A DNA stretch of 64,000 nucleotides from UBA10438 sp964432155 (GTDB taxonomy: Bacteria > Bacteroidota > Ignavibacteria > Kapaibacteriales > Kapaibacteriaceae): positions 39,714 to 103,713 of the forward strand of contig CAYSMF010000008.1 in assembly GCA_964432155.1 (NCBI GenBank), read 5' to 3'. A program made the position numbers and the translations under genes. Under the pieces are notes generated by a model. The model did no database searches, was not told the origin of the DNA, and saw nothing but the letters and a program-made list of their open reading frames with translations. Below are positions 26,210-35,194 of this stretch, piece after piece. Numbering within the stretch: position 1 is the stretch's first letter; the number at the start of each line of letters is the position of its first letter.

Positions 26210-27415
26210 ATGGCCAAAGAGAAATTTGAGCGGAATAAGCCGCACGTGAACGTAGGAACAATCGGACACGTTGACCACGGAAAGACAACACTGACAGCTG
26301 CTATCACAATGTGTCTTGCAGCTAAGGGTCTTTCAGAAAAGCGCTCGTTCGACTCAATCGATAACGCACCAGAAGAAAAGGCACGCGGGATCACGATTGC
26401 TACGGCACACGTTGAGTATGAGACGGAAAACCGTCACTACGCACACGTTGACTGCCCAGGCCACGCTGACTATGTGAAGAACATGATCACTGGTGCTGCT
26501 CAGATGGACGGCGCCATCCTCGTTGTAGCTGCTACAGACGGACCGATGCCGCAAACACGCGAGCACATCCTTCTTGCTCGCCAGGTTGGTGTGCCACGTA
26601 TCGTGGTGTTCATGAACAAGGTTGACATTGCTGACCCAGATCTCGTAGAACTCGTTGAAATGGAAATCCGCGAACTTCTCTCGAAGTACGACTTCCCAGG
26701 CGACGACATTCCAATCGTGAAGGGTTCAGCGCTGAAGGCACTCGACGCAGCTTCGGCTGGCCAGAGCGCAGACAGCCCAGACATGCAGTGCATCTTCGAA
26801 CTCATGGCAGCGGTTGACTCATACATCCCAACGCCACAGCGTGATGTTGACAAGCCATTCCTCATGCCAGTTGAAGACGTGTTCTCGATCACAGGTCGCG
26901 GTACAGTAGGTACAGGCCGTATCGAGCGCGGTATTGTCAAGGTCAACGAAGAAGTTGAAATCGTTGGTTTCGGTCTCCAGAAGAAGACGACAGTTACTGG
27001 TATCGAAATGTTCCGCAAGCTTCTTGACGAAGGTCAAGCTGGCGACAACGTTGGTCTTCTCCTTCGTGGTGTCGACAAGGAAGAACTCGAGCGTGGTATG
27101 GTTCTTGCCAAGACAGGCTCGATCAAGCCGCACCACAAGTTCAAGGCGCAAGCTTACGTTCTCACAAAGGAAGAGGGCGGACGTCACACGCCATTCTTCA
27201 CGAACTACCGTCCACAGTTCTACTTCCGTACAACTGACGTGACAGGTGTTCTTGATCTTCCTGCGGGCGTGGAAATGATCATGCCTGGTGACAACGTTGA
27301 TAACCTCGACGTAACGCTCATCACACCGGTTGCTATGGAAGAAGGTCTCCGCTTCGCTATCCGCGAAGGTGGCCGTACAGTAGGCGCTGGTGTCGTGACA
27401 TCGATTGTTGAATAA
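26210..27415 (+). CDS. tuf: Elongation factor Tu
   Basis: A 401-residue EF-Tu that delivers aminoacyl-tRNA to the ribosome. Motifs: GHVDHGKTTL (G1), DCPGHADY (G3) and MNKVD (G4). Domains 2 and 3 are complete. The ribosome site GAGGAG lies before ATG 26210. Codon use is highly biased. It is the only tuf in the window and is followed by a GC-rich hairpin before rpsJ. Confidence 0.98.
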   Translation: MAKEKFERNKPHVNVGTIGHVDHGKTTLTAAITMCLAAKGLSEKRSFDSIDNAPEEKARGITIATAHVEYETENRHYAHVDCPGHADYVKNMITGAAQMDGAILVVAATDGPMPQTREHILLARQVGVPRIVVFMNKVDIADPDLVELVEMEIRELLSKYDFPGDDIPIVKGSALKALDAASAGQSADSPDMQCIFELMAAVDSYIPTPQRDVDKPFLMPVEDVFSITGRGTVGTGRIERGIVKVNEEVEIVGFGLQKKTTVTGIEMFRKLLDEGQAGDNVGLLLRGVDKEELERGMVLAKTGSIKPHHKFKAQAYVLTKEEGGRHTPFFTNYRPQFYFRTTDVTGVLDLPAGVEMIMPGDNVDNLDVTLITPVAMEEGLRFAIREGGRTVGAGVVTSIVE

Positions 27416-27438
27416 GAAATTGATCTGAGAGATCGACG

Positions 27439-27470
27439 AGGGGGGACAGGTATCCCCCCTTGTTTGTCTC
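27439..27470 (+). terminator. Hairpin between tuf and rpsJ (terminator or attenuator)
   Basis: A perfect 8-bp stem, AGGGGGGA (27439-27446) with TCCCCCCT (27453-27460), has a 6-nt loop and is followed by TGTTTGTCT. No new promoter is obvious before rpsJ, so partial read-through into the S10 operon is likely. Confidence 0.7.
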
Positions 27471-27501
27471 CAAACGAACCTCCAACCAGGAGAACAAACG
27501 A

Positions 27502-27810
27502 GTGGCAACGCAACGCATTCGCATCAAGCTTCGCTCGTACGATCACAACTTGATTGATCGTTCAGCAGAGCGTATCGTCCGCACAGTGAAACAAACAGGC
27601 GCCGTGGTTTCGGGTCCGATCCCACTTCCAACTGAGCGTTCTGTCTATACAGTGCTGCGGTCTCCGCACGTGGACAAGAAGTCACGTGAGCAATTTGAAG
27701 CTCGTGTGCACAAGCGCATGATCGATATCTTCAGCTCTACGCAGAAGACGATCGACGCGCTCATGCGCCTTGAGCTCCCGGCGGGTGTTGATGTGGAAGT
27801 GAAAGTCTAA
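27502..27810 (+). CDS. rpsJ: 30S ribosomal protein S10
   Basis: A 102-residue S10 (NusE), part of the 30S head and a partner of NusG/NusB. Motifs: IRIKLRSYDHNLID at the start and RSPHVDKKSREQFE. It begins with GTG at 27502, preceded by CAGGAG (27488-27493). An upstream TTG inside the hairpin is rejected. It is the first gene of the S10 cluster. Confidence 0.96.
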   Translation: MATQRIRIKLRSYDHNLIDRSAERIVRTVKQTGAVVSGPIPLPTERSVYTVLRSPHVDKKSREQFEARVHKRMIDIFSSTQKTIDALMRLELPAGVDVEVKV

Positions 27811-27825
27811 GAGGAACAGAGGAAC

Positions 27826-28446
27826 ATGAGTGCAATCCTCGGACGTAAGCTGGGCATGACGAGCATCTTCACTGAAGATGGAGTATTCGTGCCGTGTACG
27901 GTTATCGAAGCCGGACCGTGCCCAGTTGTCCAAGTAAAAACTACAGAACATGACGGCTATGAAGCCGTTCAGATTGGTTACGAGCCAATCGCAGAGCGTA
28001 AGGTCAACCGCCCACGGGCGGGACACTTTGCTAAGCATGAGACGATGCCAACGCGTCATCTCAAGGAATTCCGTCAACTCGTTGCCAAGGTAAAAAATGG
28101 CGACGTGATCACGGTGGAATCCTTTGAGACGGGTGATAAGGTAAAGGTCTCGGCTACGAGCAAGGGTAAGGGCTTCCAAGGCGTTGTCCGCCGTCACCAC
28201 TTCGGTGGTGTTGGTATGGCTACGCACGGTCAGAGCGACCGTCCCCGCGCCCCAGGTTCGATCGGCTCGTCATCGTACCCATCGCGCGTGTTTAAGGGCA
28301 TGCGCATGGCCGGACGAATGGGAGGAACACGCATTACAGTGCGCAACCTCACGATCCTCCGCGTAATGCCTGATCAGAATCTTCTCCTTGTAAAGGGAAG
28401 CATTCCAGGCGCAATGAACTCACTAGTTGAAATTGTCAAGCTCTAA
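27826..28446 (+). CDS. rplC: 50S ribosomal protein L3
   Basis: A 206-residue L3, an early assembly protein near the peptidyl-transferase centre. It starts AILGRKLGMTSIF and has the central loop HGQSDRPRAPGSIGSSSYPS, which includes the Gln (HGQ) methylated in E. coli. AGAGGAAC lies just before ATG 27826. It is 15 nt after rpsJ. Confidence 0.97.
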   Translation: MSAILGRKLGMTSIFTEDGVFVPCTVIEAGPCPVVQVKTTEHDGYEAVQIGYEPIAERKVNRPRAGHFAKHETMPTRHLKEFRQLVAKVKNGDVITVESFETGDKVKVSATSKGKGFQGVVRRHHFGGVGMATHGQSDRPRAPGSIGSSSYPSRVFKGMRMAGRMGGTRITVRNLTILRVMPDQNLLLVKGSIPGAMNSLVEIVKL

Positions 28447-28459
28447 GAAGAAGATTGCC

Positions 28460-29101
28460 ATGACTGTGGATGTACTCACGAAGGACGGCGCGAAGGCAGG
28501 CTCAATCGAGCTTCCTGCATCGGTCTTCGGTATCGAGCCCAGCGAGCACGCGATGTACCTTGCGGTGCGGGCATACTTGGCGCATCGTCGCCAGGGCACG
28601 CACAAGGTAAAGACGCGCGCTGAGGTATCAGGTGGCGGTAAAAAGCCATTCAAGCAAAAGGGCACCGGTGGTGCTCGCCGTGGCACAAGCCGTTCACCGC
28701 TCGCTCCGGGTGGTGGTAAGGTTCACGGACCATTCCCGCACCTGTACCGTGTTGAGCTTTCTGTCAAGGTCAAGCGCCTTGCACGGAAGTCGGCGCTCAC
28801 GCTTCGTGCTCGCGAAAACAACCTCGTTGTTGTTGAAGACTTCGCGATCGGCGCACCAAAGACACGTGACGTTGCGACGATGTTGAAGAACATCAAGGTG
28901 GACGGTTCAAAGGTCCTCATGCTGTTGCCAGCTGCTGACGAGACATTCGTCAAGTCTGCACGCAACATCGCAGGTCTGACAACCTTCCCAGCCGATAAGA
29001 TTTCGGCCTACGATGTTCTCAGCCACGGCAAGCTTGTGATCTTCAAGAGCGCCGTTGCAACAATCGCTGACTCGTTCGGCGACAACGGAGGAGATGCGTA
29101 A
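28460..29101 (+). CDS. rplD: 50S ribosomal protein L4
   Basis: A 213-residue L4 lining the exit tunnel; in gammaproteobacteria it represses the S10 operon. It has the extended loop KPFKQKGTGGARRG. The start is ATG 28460 (MTVDVLTK), 13 nt after rplC. The stop TAA overlaps the rplW ATG by one base. Confidence 0.96.
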   Translation: MTVDVLTKDGAKAGSIELPASVFGIEPSEHAMYLAVRAYLAHRRQGTHKVKTRAEVSGGGKKPFKQKGTGGARRGTSRSPLAPGGGKVHGPFPHLYRVELSVKVKRLARKSALTLRARENNLVVVEDFAIGAPKTRDVATMLKNIKVDGSKVLMLLPAADETFVKSARNIAGLTTFPADKISAYDVLSHGKLVIFKSAVATIADSFGDNGGDA

Positions 29102-29403
29102 TGATCACAGTCCTCAAGAAGCCACTCATCACTGAGAAGGCAACGAAGGTAGGAACGCTTCGCCAGTACGTGTTTGAAGTCGATCCGAACTCGAATAAGC
29201 TGCAGATCCGTGCAGCGATCAAGCAAATGTTTGATGTAGATGCGATCACGATCCGTACTGTTCGCACAAAGGGCAAGGTCAAGGCACGTATGACGCGCCG
29301 TGGCTATCAGGTTGGACGAACAAACCTGAAGAAGAAGGCCTATGTGACGTTGAAGGAAGGTCAGACCATCGACATCGTTTCCGGCGAAGGCACGGAAGAC
29401 TAA
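29101..29403 (+). CDS. rplW: 50S ribosomal protein L23
   Basis: A 100-residue L23 at the exit-tunnel rim, docking site for trigger factor and SRP. It has LKKPLITEKATK at the start and GRTNLKKKAYVTL. ATG 29101 shares its A with the rplD stop, giving coupled translation. Confidence 0.96.
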   Translation: MITVLKKPLITEKATKVGTLRQYVFEVDPNSNKLQIRAAIKQMFDVDAITIRTVRTKGKVKARMTRRGYQVGRTNLKKKAYVTLKEGQTIDIVSGEGTED

Positions 29404-29419
29404 GCGGAGAATTTGAATC

Positions 29420-30256
29420 ATGGCAACACGCAACCTCAAACCGATCACGCCTGGAACGCGCTACTACAGCATTAGCACGTTCGACGAGATCACGACATCG
29501 AAGCCTGAGAAGAGCCTTCTCGAGCCGATCAAGAAGTCGGGCGGACGGAACAATACTGGCCGTGTCACATCACGTCACCGTGGTGGTGGTCACAAGCGTA
29601 TGTACCGTATCATCGATTTCAAGCGCAACAAGCTTGGTGTTGAAGCAACAGTGAAGACGATCGAATACGATCCGAACCGCACATGCCGCATCGCACTTGT
29701 TGAATACGCAGACGGTGAGAAGCGCTATATCATCGCTCCAGACAAGCTGCAAGTAGGACAAAAGATCATGAGTGGCGAGATGGCAGAGCCAAAGGACGGC
29801 AATGCGCTTCCGCTCTCGAAGATCCCAGTTGGTTACTTCATCCACAACATTGAGCTCAAGCCAGGCAAGGGCGGACAGATGGTTCGTTCGGCAGGCGCAT
29901 CAGCTCAGTTTGTTGGTGTCGACAACGGCAAGGCTCAGATCAAGCTCCCTTCGGGTGAGATTCGCATGGTGCCTGCTGTATGTATGGCAACGATCGGTGT
30001 TGTGAGCAACGGTTCACACGAAAACATTTCCTACGGTAAGGCTGGTCGTATGCGTTGGTTGGGTGTCCGTCCGCAGACTCGCGGTATGGCCATGAACCCA
30101 ATCGATCACCCGAACGGTGGTGGTGAAGGTCGCTCGAAGTCTGGTGGTGGTCGCAAGCACTTGCGTTCGCCATGGGGTCAGCTGGCCAAGGGATTGAAGA
30201 CACGTAAGAAGAAGAATGCTTCGGATGACATGATCATTCGTCGTCGTAACGCGTAA
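29420..30256 (+). CDS. rplB: 50S ribosomal protein L2
   Basis: A 278-residue L2, the most conserved large-subunit protein and needed for subunit association and peptidyl transfer. Motifs: GRNNTGRVTSRHRGGGHKR and, near the C-terminus, the catalytic-region segment MNPIDHPNGGGEGRSKSGG. Full length. It is 16 nt after rplW. Confidence 0.98.
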   Translation: MATRNLKPITPGTRYYSISTFDEITTSKPEKSLLEPIKKSGGRNNTGRVTSRHRGGGHKRMYRIIDFKRNKLGVEATVKTIEYDPNRTCRIALVEYADGEKRYIIAPDKLQVGQKIMSGEMAEPKDGNALPLSKIPVGYFIHNIELKPGKGGQMVRSAGASAQFVGVDNGKAQIKLPSGEIRMVPAVCMATIGVVSNGSHENISYGKAGRMRWLGVRPQTRGMAMNPIDHPNGGGEGRSKSGGGRKHLRSPWGQLAKGLKTRKKKNASDDMIIRRRNA

Positions 30257-30280
30257 CTGTAGAACACGGAGTAATCGAGA

Positions 30281-30568
30281 ATGCCACGTTCACTGAAGAA
30301 AGAGCCATTTGTCAGCTTCAAGCTGGTAAAGAAGGTTGAAGCGATGAATGACTCGGGCAAGAAGGCCGTGATCAAGACATGGTCGCGCGCATCAACGATT
30401 TCGCCGGAATTCGTAGGTCACACGCTTGCGGTTCATAACGGCAACAAGTTCATTCCGGTGTATGTCACAGAAAACATGGTAGGTCACAAGCTTGGTGAGT
30501 TCTCGCCAACACGTACATACCGTGGTCATGCAGGTAACCGGAAAGATCTCAAAACGGGCAAGAAGTAA
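30281..30568 (+). CDS. rpsS: 30S ribosomal protein S19
   Basis: A 95-residue S19 in the 30S head, paired with S13. It starts PRSLKKEPFVS, with KTWSRASTISPEFVGHT and the C-terminal FSPTRTYRGHAG. CGGAG precedes ATG 30281. Confidence 0.97.
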   Translation: MPRSLKKEPFVSFKLVKKVEAMNDSGKKAVIKTWSRASTISPEFVGHTLAVHNGNKFIPVYVTENMVGHKLGEFSPTRTYRGHAGNRKDLKTGKK

Positions 30569-30577
30569 GGACGAACG

Positions 30578-30916
30578 ATGGAAGCACGCGCTATCAAACG
30601 CTACAACCGGTCGTCGCCTCGCAAGATGCGTCTTGTGATCGACCTCATTCGTGGCAAGTCAGCACAGGAGGCATTGAACCTTCTGCAATTCTCGGACAAG
30701 GCTGCAGGATCAGTGGCTGAGCTCACGCTCAAGTCAGCGATCAGCAACCTCACAAACAAGGATGCGGGCATCGATCCTGAGTCCATTATTGTGAAAGAGT
30801 GTTTCGTCGACCCAGGTCCGACGATGAAGCGTATTTCGCCAGCCCCGATGGGCCGTGCGTATCGCATTCGCAAGCGCTCGCATCATCTTACCATCGTCGT
30901 TTCAACGAAACAGTAA
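30578..30916 (+). CDS. rplV: 50S ribosomal protein L22
   Basis: A 112-residue L22 whose beta-hairpin narrows the exit tunnel. It has SPRKMRLVIDLIRGK and the hairpin segment MKRISPAPMGRAYRIRKRSH. No hairpin insertion typical of macrolide resistance is seen. It is 9 nt after rpsS. Confidence 0.96.
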   Translation: MEARAIKRYNRSSPRKMRLVIDLIRGKSAQEALNLLQFSDKAAGSVAELTLKSAISNLTNKDAGIDPESIIVKECFVDPGPTMKRISPAPMGRAYRIRKRSHHLTIVVSTKQ

Positions 30917-30929
30917 TCGGAGTTCATCA

Positions 30930-31577
30930 GTGGGTCAGAAGACAAATCCGATCGGTCTGCGTCTTGGCATCATTCGCCAGTGGGAAGCCAACTGGTTTGA
31001 TGAGAAGAACGTCGCAGAGAAGCTGCAAGAAGACCTCATGGTTCGCAACTACATCAAGAGCCGTCTGAAGAAGGCCGGTGTAGCGCGTATCATCGTCGAG
31101 CGCACAGCGAAGCAACTTCGCGTCACGATCAACACATCACGTCCAGGCGTGATCATTGGTCGCTCGGGCAAGGACATTGCGCAGCTGGAAGAAGAACTCC
31201 GCAAGTTGACGAAGAAGGAAGTCAAGATTCTCATCAGTGAGATCAAGCGTCCTGAACTCGACGCGCAACTTGTAGCAGACAACATTGCAGCTCAGCTGGA
31301 GGGACGTATCTCGTTCCGTCGCGCAATGAAGAATGCTGTAAGCAGCACGATGCGTGTTGGCGCTGAAGGTGTTCGCGTTATGTGTAGTGGCCGTCTCGGC
31401 GGTGCTGACATGACACGTCAGGAACAGTATAAGGAAGGCCGCGTGCCACTGCATACACTCCGTGCTGATATCGACTATGCACAAGGTCGTGCTGAAACGG
31501 TCTACGGATCGATCGGTGTCAAGGTATGGATCTGCCGTGGTGACGTTATCGGCAAGCAACAGAACAAGGAACAGTAA
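30930..31577 (+). CDS. rpsC: 30S ribosomal protein S3
   Basis: A 215-residue S3 at the mRNA entry tunnel. It starts with GTG 30930 (GQKTNPIGLRLG), with CGGAG at 30918-30922. The KH domain carries GVIIGRSGKD; the C-terminal half has LGGADMTRQEQYKEG. An upstream ATG inside rplV is rejected because it precedes the conserved start. Confidence 0.96.
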   Translation: MGQKTNPIGLRLGIIRQWEANWFDEKNVAEKLQEDLMVRNYIKSRLKKAGVARIIVERTAKQLRVTINTSRPGVIIGRSGKDIAQLEEELRKLTKKEVKILISEIKRPELDAQLVADNIAAQLEGRISFRRAMKNAVSSTMRVGAEGVRVMCSGRLGGADMTRQEQYKEGRVPLHTLRADIDYAQGRAETVYGSIGVKVWICRGDVIGKQQNKEQ

Positions 31578-31596
31578 GTCAGGCTAAGGCAACGAC

Positions 31597-32019
31597 ATGC
31601 TCATCCCAAAACGAGTTAAGCATCGCAAGACCCAACGTGGCCGCCGTCGCGGTAAGGCCTATCGTGGTTCGACGGTCGCATTTGGTTCATTCGGTTTGAA
31701 GGCGCTGGAAGCAGCCTGGATCACCAACCGCCAGATCGAATCGGCACGTATCGCTATCAACCGATACCTCCGACGCGACGGTAAGGTGTGGATCCGGATC
31801 TTCCCGGACAAGCCAGTGACCAAGAAGCCGGCAGAAACCCGAATGGGTTCCGGTAAGGGTAATCCAGAGTTCTGGGTAGCCGTGGTCAAGCCAGGCCGCA
31901 TCTTGTTCGAGATCGACGGTGTATCCAAGGAGCGCGCGCAAGAAGCTGTGCGCCTTGCAATCCACAAGTTGCCGATCAAGTGCAAGTTCGTTCAACGTGT
32001 AGATCTTGAGGGAGGATAA
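31597..32019 (+). CDS. rplP: 50S ribosomal protein L16
   Basis: A 140-residue L16 near the A-site tRNA elbow. It has MLIPKRVKHRKTQRG, the Arg81 region ETRMGSGKGNPEFWVAVVKP and the C-terminal KLPIKCKFV. It is separated from rpmC by only 2 nt. Confidence 0.97.
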   Translation: MLIPKRVKHRKTQRGRRRGKAYRGSTVAFGSFGLKALEAAWITNRQIESARIAINRYLRRDGKVWIRIFPDKPVTKKPAETRMGSGKGNPEFWVAVVKPGRILFEIDGVSKERAQEAVRLAIHKLPIKCKFVQRVDLEGG

Positions 32020-32021
32020 TC

Positions 32022-32228
32022 ATGAAGGCACGTAAGGCAGAAGACCTCCGTTCGCTGAGCACGCAAGAACTTGAAGGCTTTGTGAAGGAAAGTGAAGAAA
32101 ACGTGACGCGTCTGCGCTTTCAGCTCGCGCTGAGCCAGCTGCAAGATTCGTCAAGCATCAAGACGCTCCGCAAGGACATCGCGCGGATGAAGACTATTCT
32201 CCACGAGCGCAAGAACAACGCCAACTGA
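32022..32228 (+). CDS. rpmC: 50S ribosomal protein L29
   Basis: A 68-residue, two-helix L29 at the exit-tunnel rim. It has EDLRSLSTQELEGF and the conserved LRFQLALSQLQDSSSIK, then RKDIARMKTILHER. Its ribosome site (GGGAGGA, 32009-32015) lies inside the end of rplP. Confidence 0.95.
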   Translation: MKARKAEDLRSLSTQELEGFVKESEENVTRLRFQLALSQLQDSSSIKTLRKDIARMKTILHERKNNAN

Positions 32229-32242
32229 ATCGGATAAACATC

Positions 32243-32521
32243 ATGGCAGACGCAACATCAACAACCACTGCGACATCGCGCCGTAAGACGCGAACAGGGA
32301 AGGTTGTGAGCAATAAGGCGGATAAGACCATCGTTGTCGCGATCGAGCGCCAAGTGGCACATCCGCTGTATCGCAAGTATTTCAAGCAGACAACAAAGGT
32401 GATGGCGCACGACGAAAAGAATGAGTGCAACATCGGCGACGTTGTCAAGGTTATCGAGAGCCGTCCACTGAGTGCCCGCAAGCGTTGGGCGCTTGTGGAG
32501 ATCATCGAACGAGCGCAGTAA
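32243..32521 (+). CDS. rpsQ: 30S ribosomal protein S17
   Basis: A 92-residue OB-fold S17, an early 16S rRNA binder. It has a short Thr-rich N-terminal extension (ADATSTTTATSRR), then GKVVSNKADKTIVVAIER and ESRPLSARKRWALVEI. It lies between rpmC and rplN. Confidence 0.95.
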   Translation: MADATSTTTATSRRKTRTGKVVSNKADKTIVVAIERQVAHPLYRKYFKQTTKVMAHDEKNECNIGDVVKVIESRPLSARKRWALVEIIERAQ

Positions 32522-32533
32522 GGGAGTACGGAC

Positions 32534-32902
32534 ATGGTTCAAGAAGAGTCAAATCTCGTGGTAGCTGACAACTCGGGCGCGCGCAAGTTGCGTTGCATCC
32601 GTGTGTTGGGCGGACACGGCAAGCGCTATGCAACGGTGGGCGACATCGTTGTGTGTTCGGTAAAGGCAGCTCTGCCAGCCGGCGCTGTGAAGAAAGGCGA
32701 AGTGGTGAAGGCCGTTATCGTTCGCACGAAGAAGGAAATACGCCGCCGTGATGGTTCGTACATCCGCTTCGACGAAAACGCCGCCGTCATCATTAACAAC
32801 AACAACGATCCTCGCGGCACTCGCATTTTCGGGCCAGTCGCCCGTGAACTTCGCGAGCGTTCGTTTATGAAGATCATTTCCCTCGCACCCGAGGTGCTCT
32901 GA
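32534..32902 (+). CDS. rplN: 50S ribosomal protein L14
   Basis: A 122-residue L14 at the subunit interface. It begins MVQEESNLVVADNSGARKL and contains DGSYIRFDENAAVIINN and GTRIFGPVARELR. Standard length. It is the first spc-type gene. Confidence 0.97.
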   Translation: MVQEESNLVVADNSGARKLRCIRVLGGHGKRYATVGDIVVCSVKAALPAGAVKKGEVVKAVIVRTKKEIRRRDGSYIRFDENAAVIINNNNDPRGTRIFGPVARELRERSFMKIISLAPEVL

Positions 32903-32910
32903 GGTATACG

Positions 32911-33231
32911 ATGAAGCTCAAGATCAAAAAGGGCGACACTGTAGTGGTGATCGCAGGAAACAATAAGGGAGCCACTGGACGCGTACTCCAGGTGCACCCG
33001 TCAACGATGCAGGTTCTGATCGAAGGCGTGAATCTTCGCAAGAAGGCAGTTCGCCCGTCGCAGCAGAATCCAAGCGGTGGTATCATTACCGTCGAAGCAC
33101 CGGTTCACTACTCCAACGTCCAACTTGCCGACAAGAAGGGTAAGCCAACGCGCGTATCGCGTGAGCGCTCGGTTGTCAATGGCAAGACGGTGGTCAAGCG
33201 AACAGCAAAGACCACAGGCGAAGAACTCTAA
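32911..33231 (+). CDS. rplX: 50S ribosomal protein L24
   Basis: A 106-residue L24 with an N-terminal KOW motif (KKGDTVVVIAGNNKGATGRV) and a basic body. It is an early assembly initiator on 23S rRNA. It is 8 nt after rplN. Confidence 0.95.
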   Translation: MKLKIKKGDTVVVIAGNNKGATGRVLQVHPSTMQVLIEGVNLRKKAVRPSQQNPSGGIITVEAPVHYSNVQLADKKGKPTRVSRERSVVNGKTVVKRTAKTTGEEL

Positions 33232-33261
33232 ACAGACGAACGTCGAAGGAACTGATAGATC

Positions 33262-33888
33262 ATGGCAAAAGCAACGTCATCAAAGAGGGACCAGTTCAAG
33301 CCAGAGGGTCCACGCCTCGAGGAAATCGAGGACGTGCGCGTCCCGGCCCGGCTGCATGCCTTCTACAAGGACCACGTGGTGCCGGCGCTGATGAAGCGTT
33401 TCAACTACGGTAGCCCAATGCAGGTGCCGCGTATCGAGAAGATCGCGGTGAACATCGGTGTGGGTGCTGCAACGCAGGACACAAAGCAATTGCAGTCGGC
33501 AGTCAATGAACTTGAACTGATCGTCGGTCAGCGTCCAGCTGTATCGCGCGCTCGCAAGTCGATTGCTAACTTCAAGCTCCGCGAAGGCATGCCTATCGGT
33601 GCACGTGTTACGCTTCGCCGCGCACACATGTATGAGTTCCTCGATCGCTTCATCAACATCGCAGCTCCTCGTATTCGCGACTTCCGTGGATTCAGCGACA
33701 AGAGCTTCGATGGACGCGGGAACTACACGATCGGTATCAAGGAACAGATCATTTTCCCTGAAATCGACGTGGACAAGGTGTCGAAGATCAACGGTATGGA
33801 CATCACGTTCGTAACGTCGGCAACGACAGACGAAGAAGCACACGCGCTTCTTCAAGAGTTTGGTTTCCCATTCCGTAAACGCGACTAA
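33262..33888 (+). CDS. rplE: 50S ribosomal protein L5
   Basis: A 208-residue L5 that binds 5S rRNA and contacts P-site tRNA. The core (NYGSPMQVPRIEKIAVNIGV, GMPIGARVTLR, YTIGIKEQIIFPEI) is normal, but the protein begins with an extra stretch of about 25-30 charged residues (SSKRDQFKPEGPRLEEIEDV) not found in most L5. The start ATG 33262 follows GAAGGAA. Confidence 0.96.
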   Translation: MAKATSSKRDQFKPEGPRLEEIEDVRVPARLHAFYKDHVVPALMKRFNYGSPMQVPRIEKIAVNIGVGAATQDTKQLQSAVNELELIVGQRPAVSRARKSIANFKLREGMPIGARVTLRRAHMYEFLDRFINIAAPRIRDFRGFSDKSFDGRGNYTIGIKEQIIFPEIDVDKVSKINGMDITFVTSATTDEEAHALLQEFGFPFRKRD

Positions 33889-33906
33889 GAATCACGAGTA
33901 ACCTTC

Positions 33907-34176
33907 ATGGCTAAGACCGCAGTCATCGCTCGCAATAAGAAGCGCATCCGTCTGGCAGAGAAGTACGCTGCAAAGCGTGCAGAACTCAAGGCGGCTGGCG
34001 ACATGGTGGGGCTCCAAAAGCTCCCCCGCAACAGCTCTCCAACACGTGTCCGCAACCGTTGCCTTGTAACAGGCCGCGGGAAGGGCGTCTATCGCAAGTT
34101 CGGCCTCTGCCGAAATGTATTCCGGCTCCTCGCCCTCGAAGGCAAGATCCCTGGAATGCGTAAGGCAAGCTGGTAA
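33907..34176 (+). CDS. rpsN: 30S ribosomal protein S14, zinc-free type
   Basis: An 89-residue S14 of the long form lacking the CxxC pairs of the zinc form; it has two isolated Cys (NRCLVTGR, GLCRN). It ends KIPGMRKASW. It sits in the usual position between rplE and rpsH. Confidence 0.95.
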   Translation: MAKTAVIARNKKRIRLAEKYAAKRAELKAAGDMVGLQKLPRNSSPTRVRNRCLVTGRGKGVYRKFGLCRNVFRLLALEGKIPGMRKASW

Positions 34177-34220
34177 CACAGGCTAGCCCCTGATTTTCGA
34201 ACACGACCAAGACGACGACT

Positions 34221-34616
34221 ATGCCAGTCACAGATACAATCGCCGATTTCATTACACGCATCCGCAACGCCTCGGCCGCAAAGCACAAGACCGTTGATGT
34301 GCCTGCGTCGAACCTCAAGCTTGCAATCGCTGAGATCCTCAAGGACCAGGGATTCATTCTTGACTTCTCGCGCGTTGACGACAACAAGCAGGGTGTAATC
34401 ACGCTCAAATTGCGCTATCACCTTGGCCAGCCAGTGATTCGTGAAGTGCGCCGCGTCAGCAAGCCTGGACGTCGCATTTACGCACCGGCTGACAAGCTCC
34501 CACGCGTACGCAACGGACTTGGTGTTGCGATCATCTCAACACCACGTGGTGTGATGACCGACAAACAAGCACGCCGCGAGAACGTGGGTGGTGAAGTGCT
34601 GTGCACAATCTGGTAA
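34221..34616 (+). CDS. rpsH: 30S ribosomal protein S8
   Basis: A 131-residue S8, a 16S central-domain binder that represses the spc operon in E. coli. It starts VTDTIADFITRIRNA and ends with the conserved STPRGVMTDKQARRENVGGE. It is preceded by a 44-nt gap with no evident site. Confidence 0.97.
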   Translation: MPVTDTIADFITRIRNASAAKHKTVDVPASNLKLAIAEILKDQGFILDFSRVDDNKQGVITLKLRYHLGQPVIREVRRVSKPGRRIYAPADKLPRVRNGLGVAIISTPRGVMTDKQARRENVGGEVLCTIW

Positions 34617-34640
34617 GAAGAGAAGCAGGAGCAAACGACA

Positions 34641-35180
34641 ATGTCACGAGTAGGCAAAAAACTCATCGATATCCCAGCGAACGTTAACGTGAAGTTCGAC
34701 AACGGACTCTGCACAGTTAAGGGGCCTAAGGGAGAACTGATGTTCACGGTTGACCCAACGATCACACCAGTGATGGAAGGTCAAACGCTGACATTCACAC
34801 GAGCAAACGACGACAAGAAGGTGCGCGCGCTGCACGGTCTCACTCGTGCTCACATCGCCTGGATGGTGGAAGGTGTATCCAATGGATTCACACGCAACCT
34901 CCAGATCGAAGGTGTGGGTTACAAGGTTGAGCTCCGCGGCAAGAACCTTCTGCTGTCACTCGGCTTTTCGCACCCGATTCTGTTCATGCCACCAGATGGC
35001 GTGGAGTTTGCGGTTGCAACGCCAACAGCCTTCTCGGTGAAGGGTATCAACAAGCACCTCGTCGGTGAAGTTGCAGCCAAGGTCCGCAAGCTTCGCCCAC
35101 CTGAGCCGTATAAGGGCAAGGGTATCCGTTACGAAGGTGAATACATCCGCCGCAAGGCAGGTAAGTCGGCAGGCAAGTAA
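34641..35180 (+). CDS. rplF: 50S ribosomal protein L6
   Basis: A 179-residue L6 near the sarcin-ricin loop, with two homologous alpha/beta domains. It starts SRVGKKLIDIP; the C-terminal RPPEPYKGKGIRYEGEYI is diagnostic. AGCAGGAG lies upstream of ATG 34641. Confidence 0.97.
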   Translation: MSRVGKKLIDIPANVNVKFDNGLCTVKGPKGELMFTVDPTITPVMEGQTLTFTRANDDKKVRALHGLTRAHIAWMVEGVSNGFTRNLQIEGVGYKVELRGKNLLLSLGFSHPILFMPPDGVEFAVATPTAFSVKGINKHLVGEVAAKVRKLRPPEPYKGKGIRYEGEYIRRKAGKSAGK

Positions 35181-35194
35181 GGAGAACACGAACC

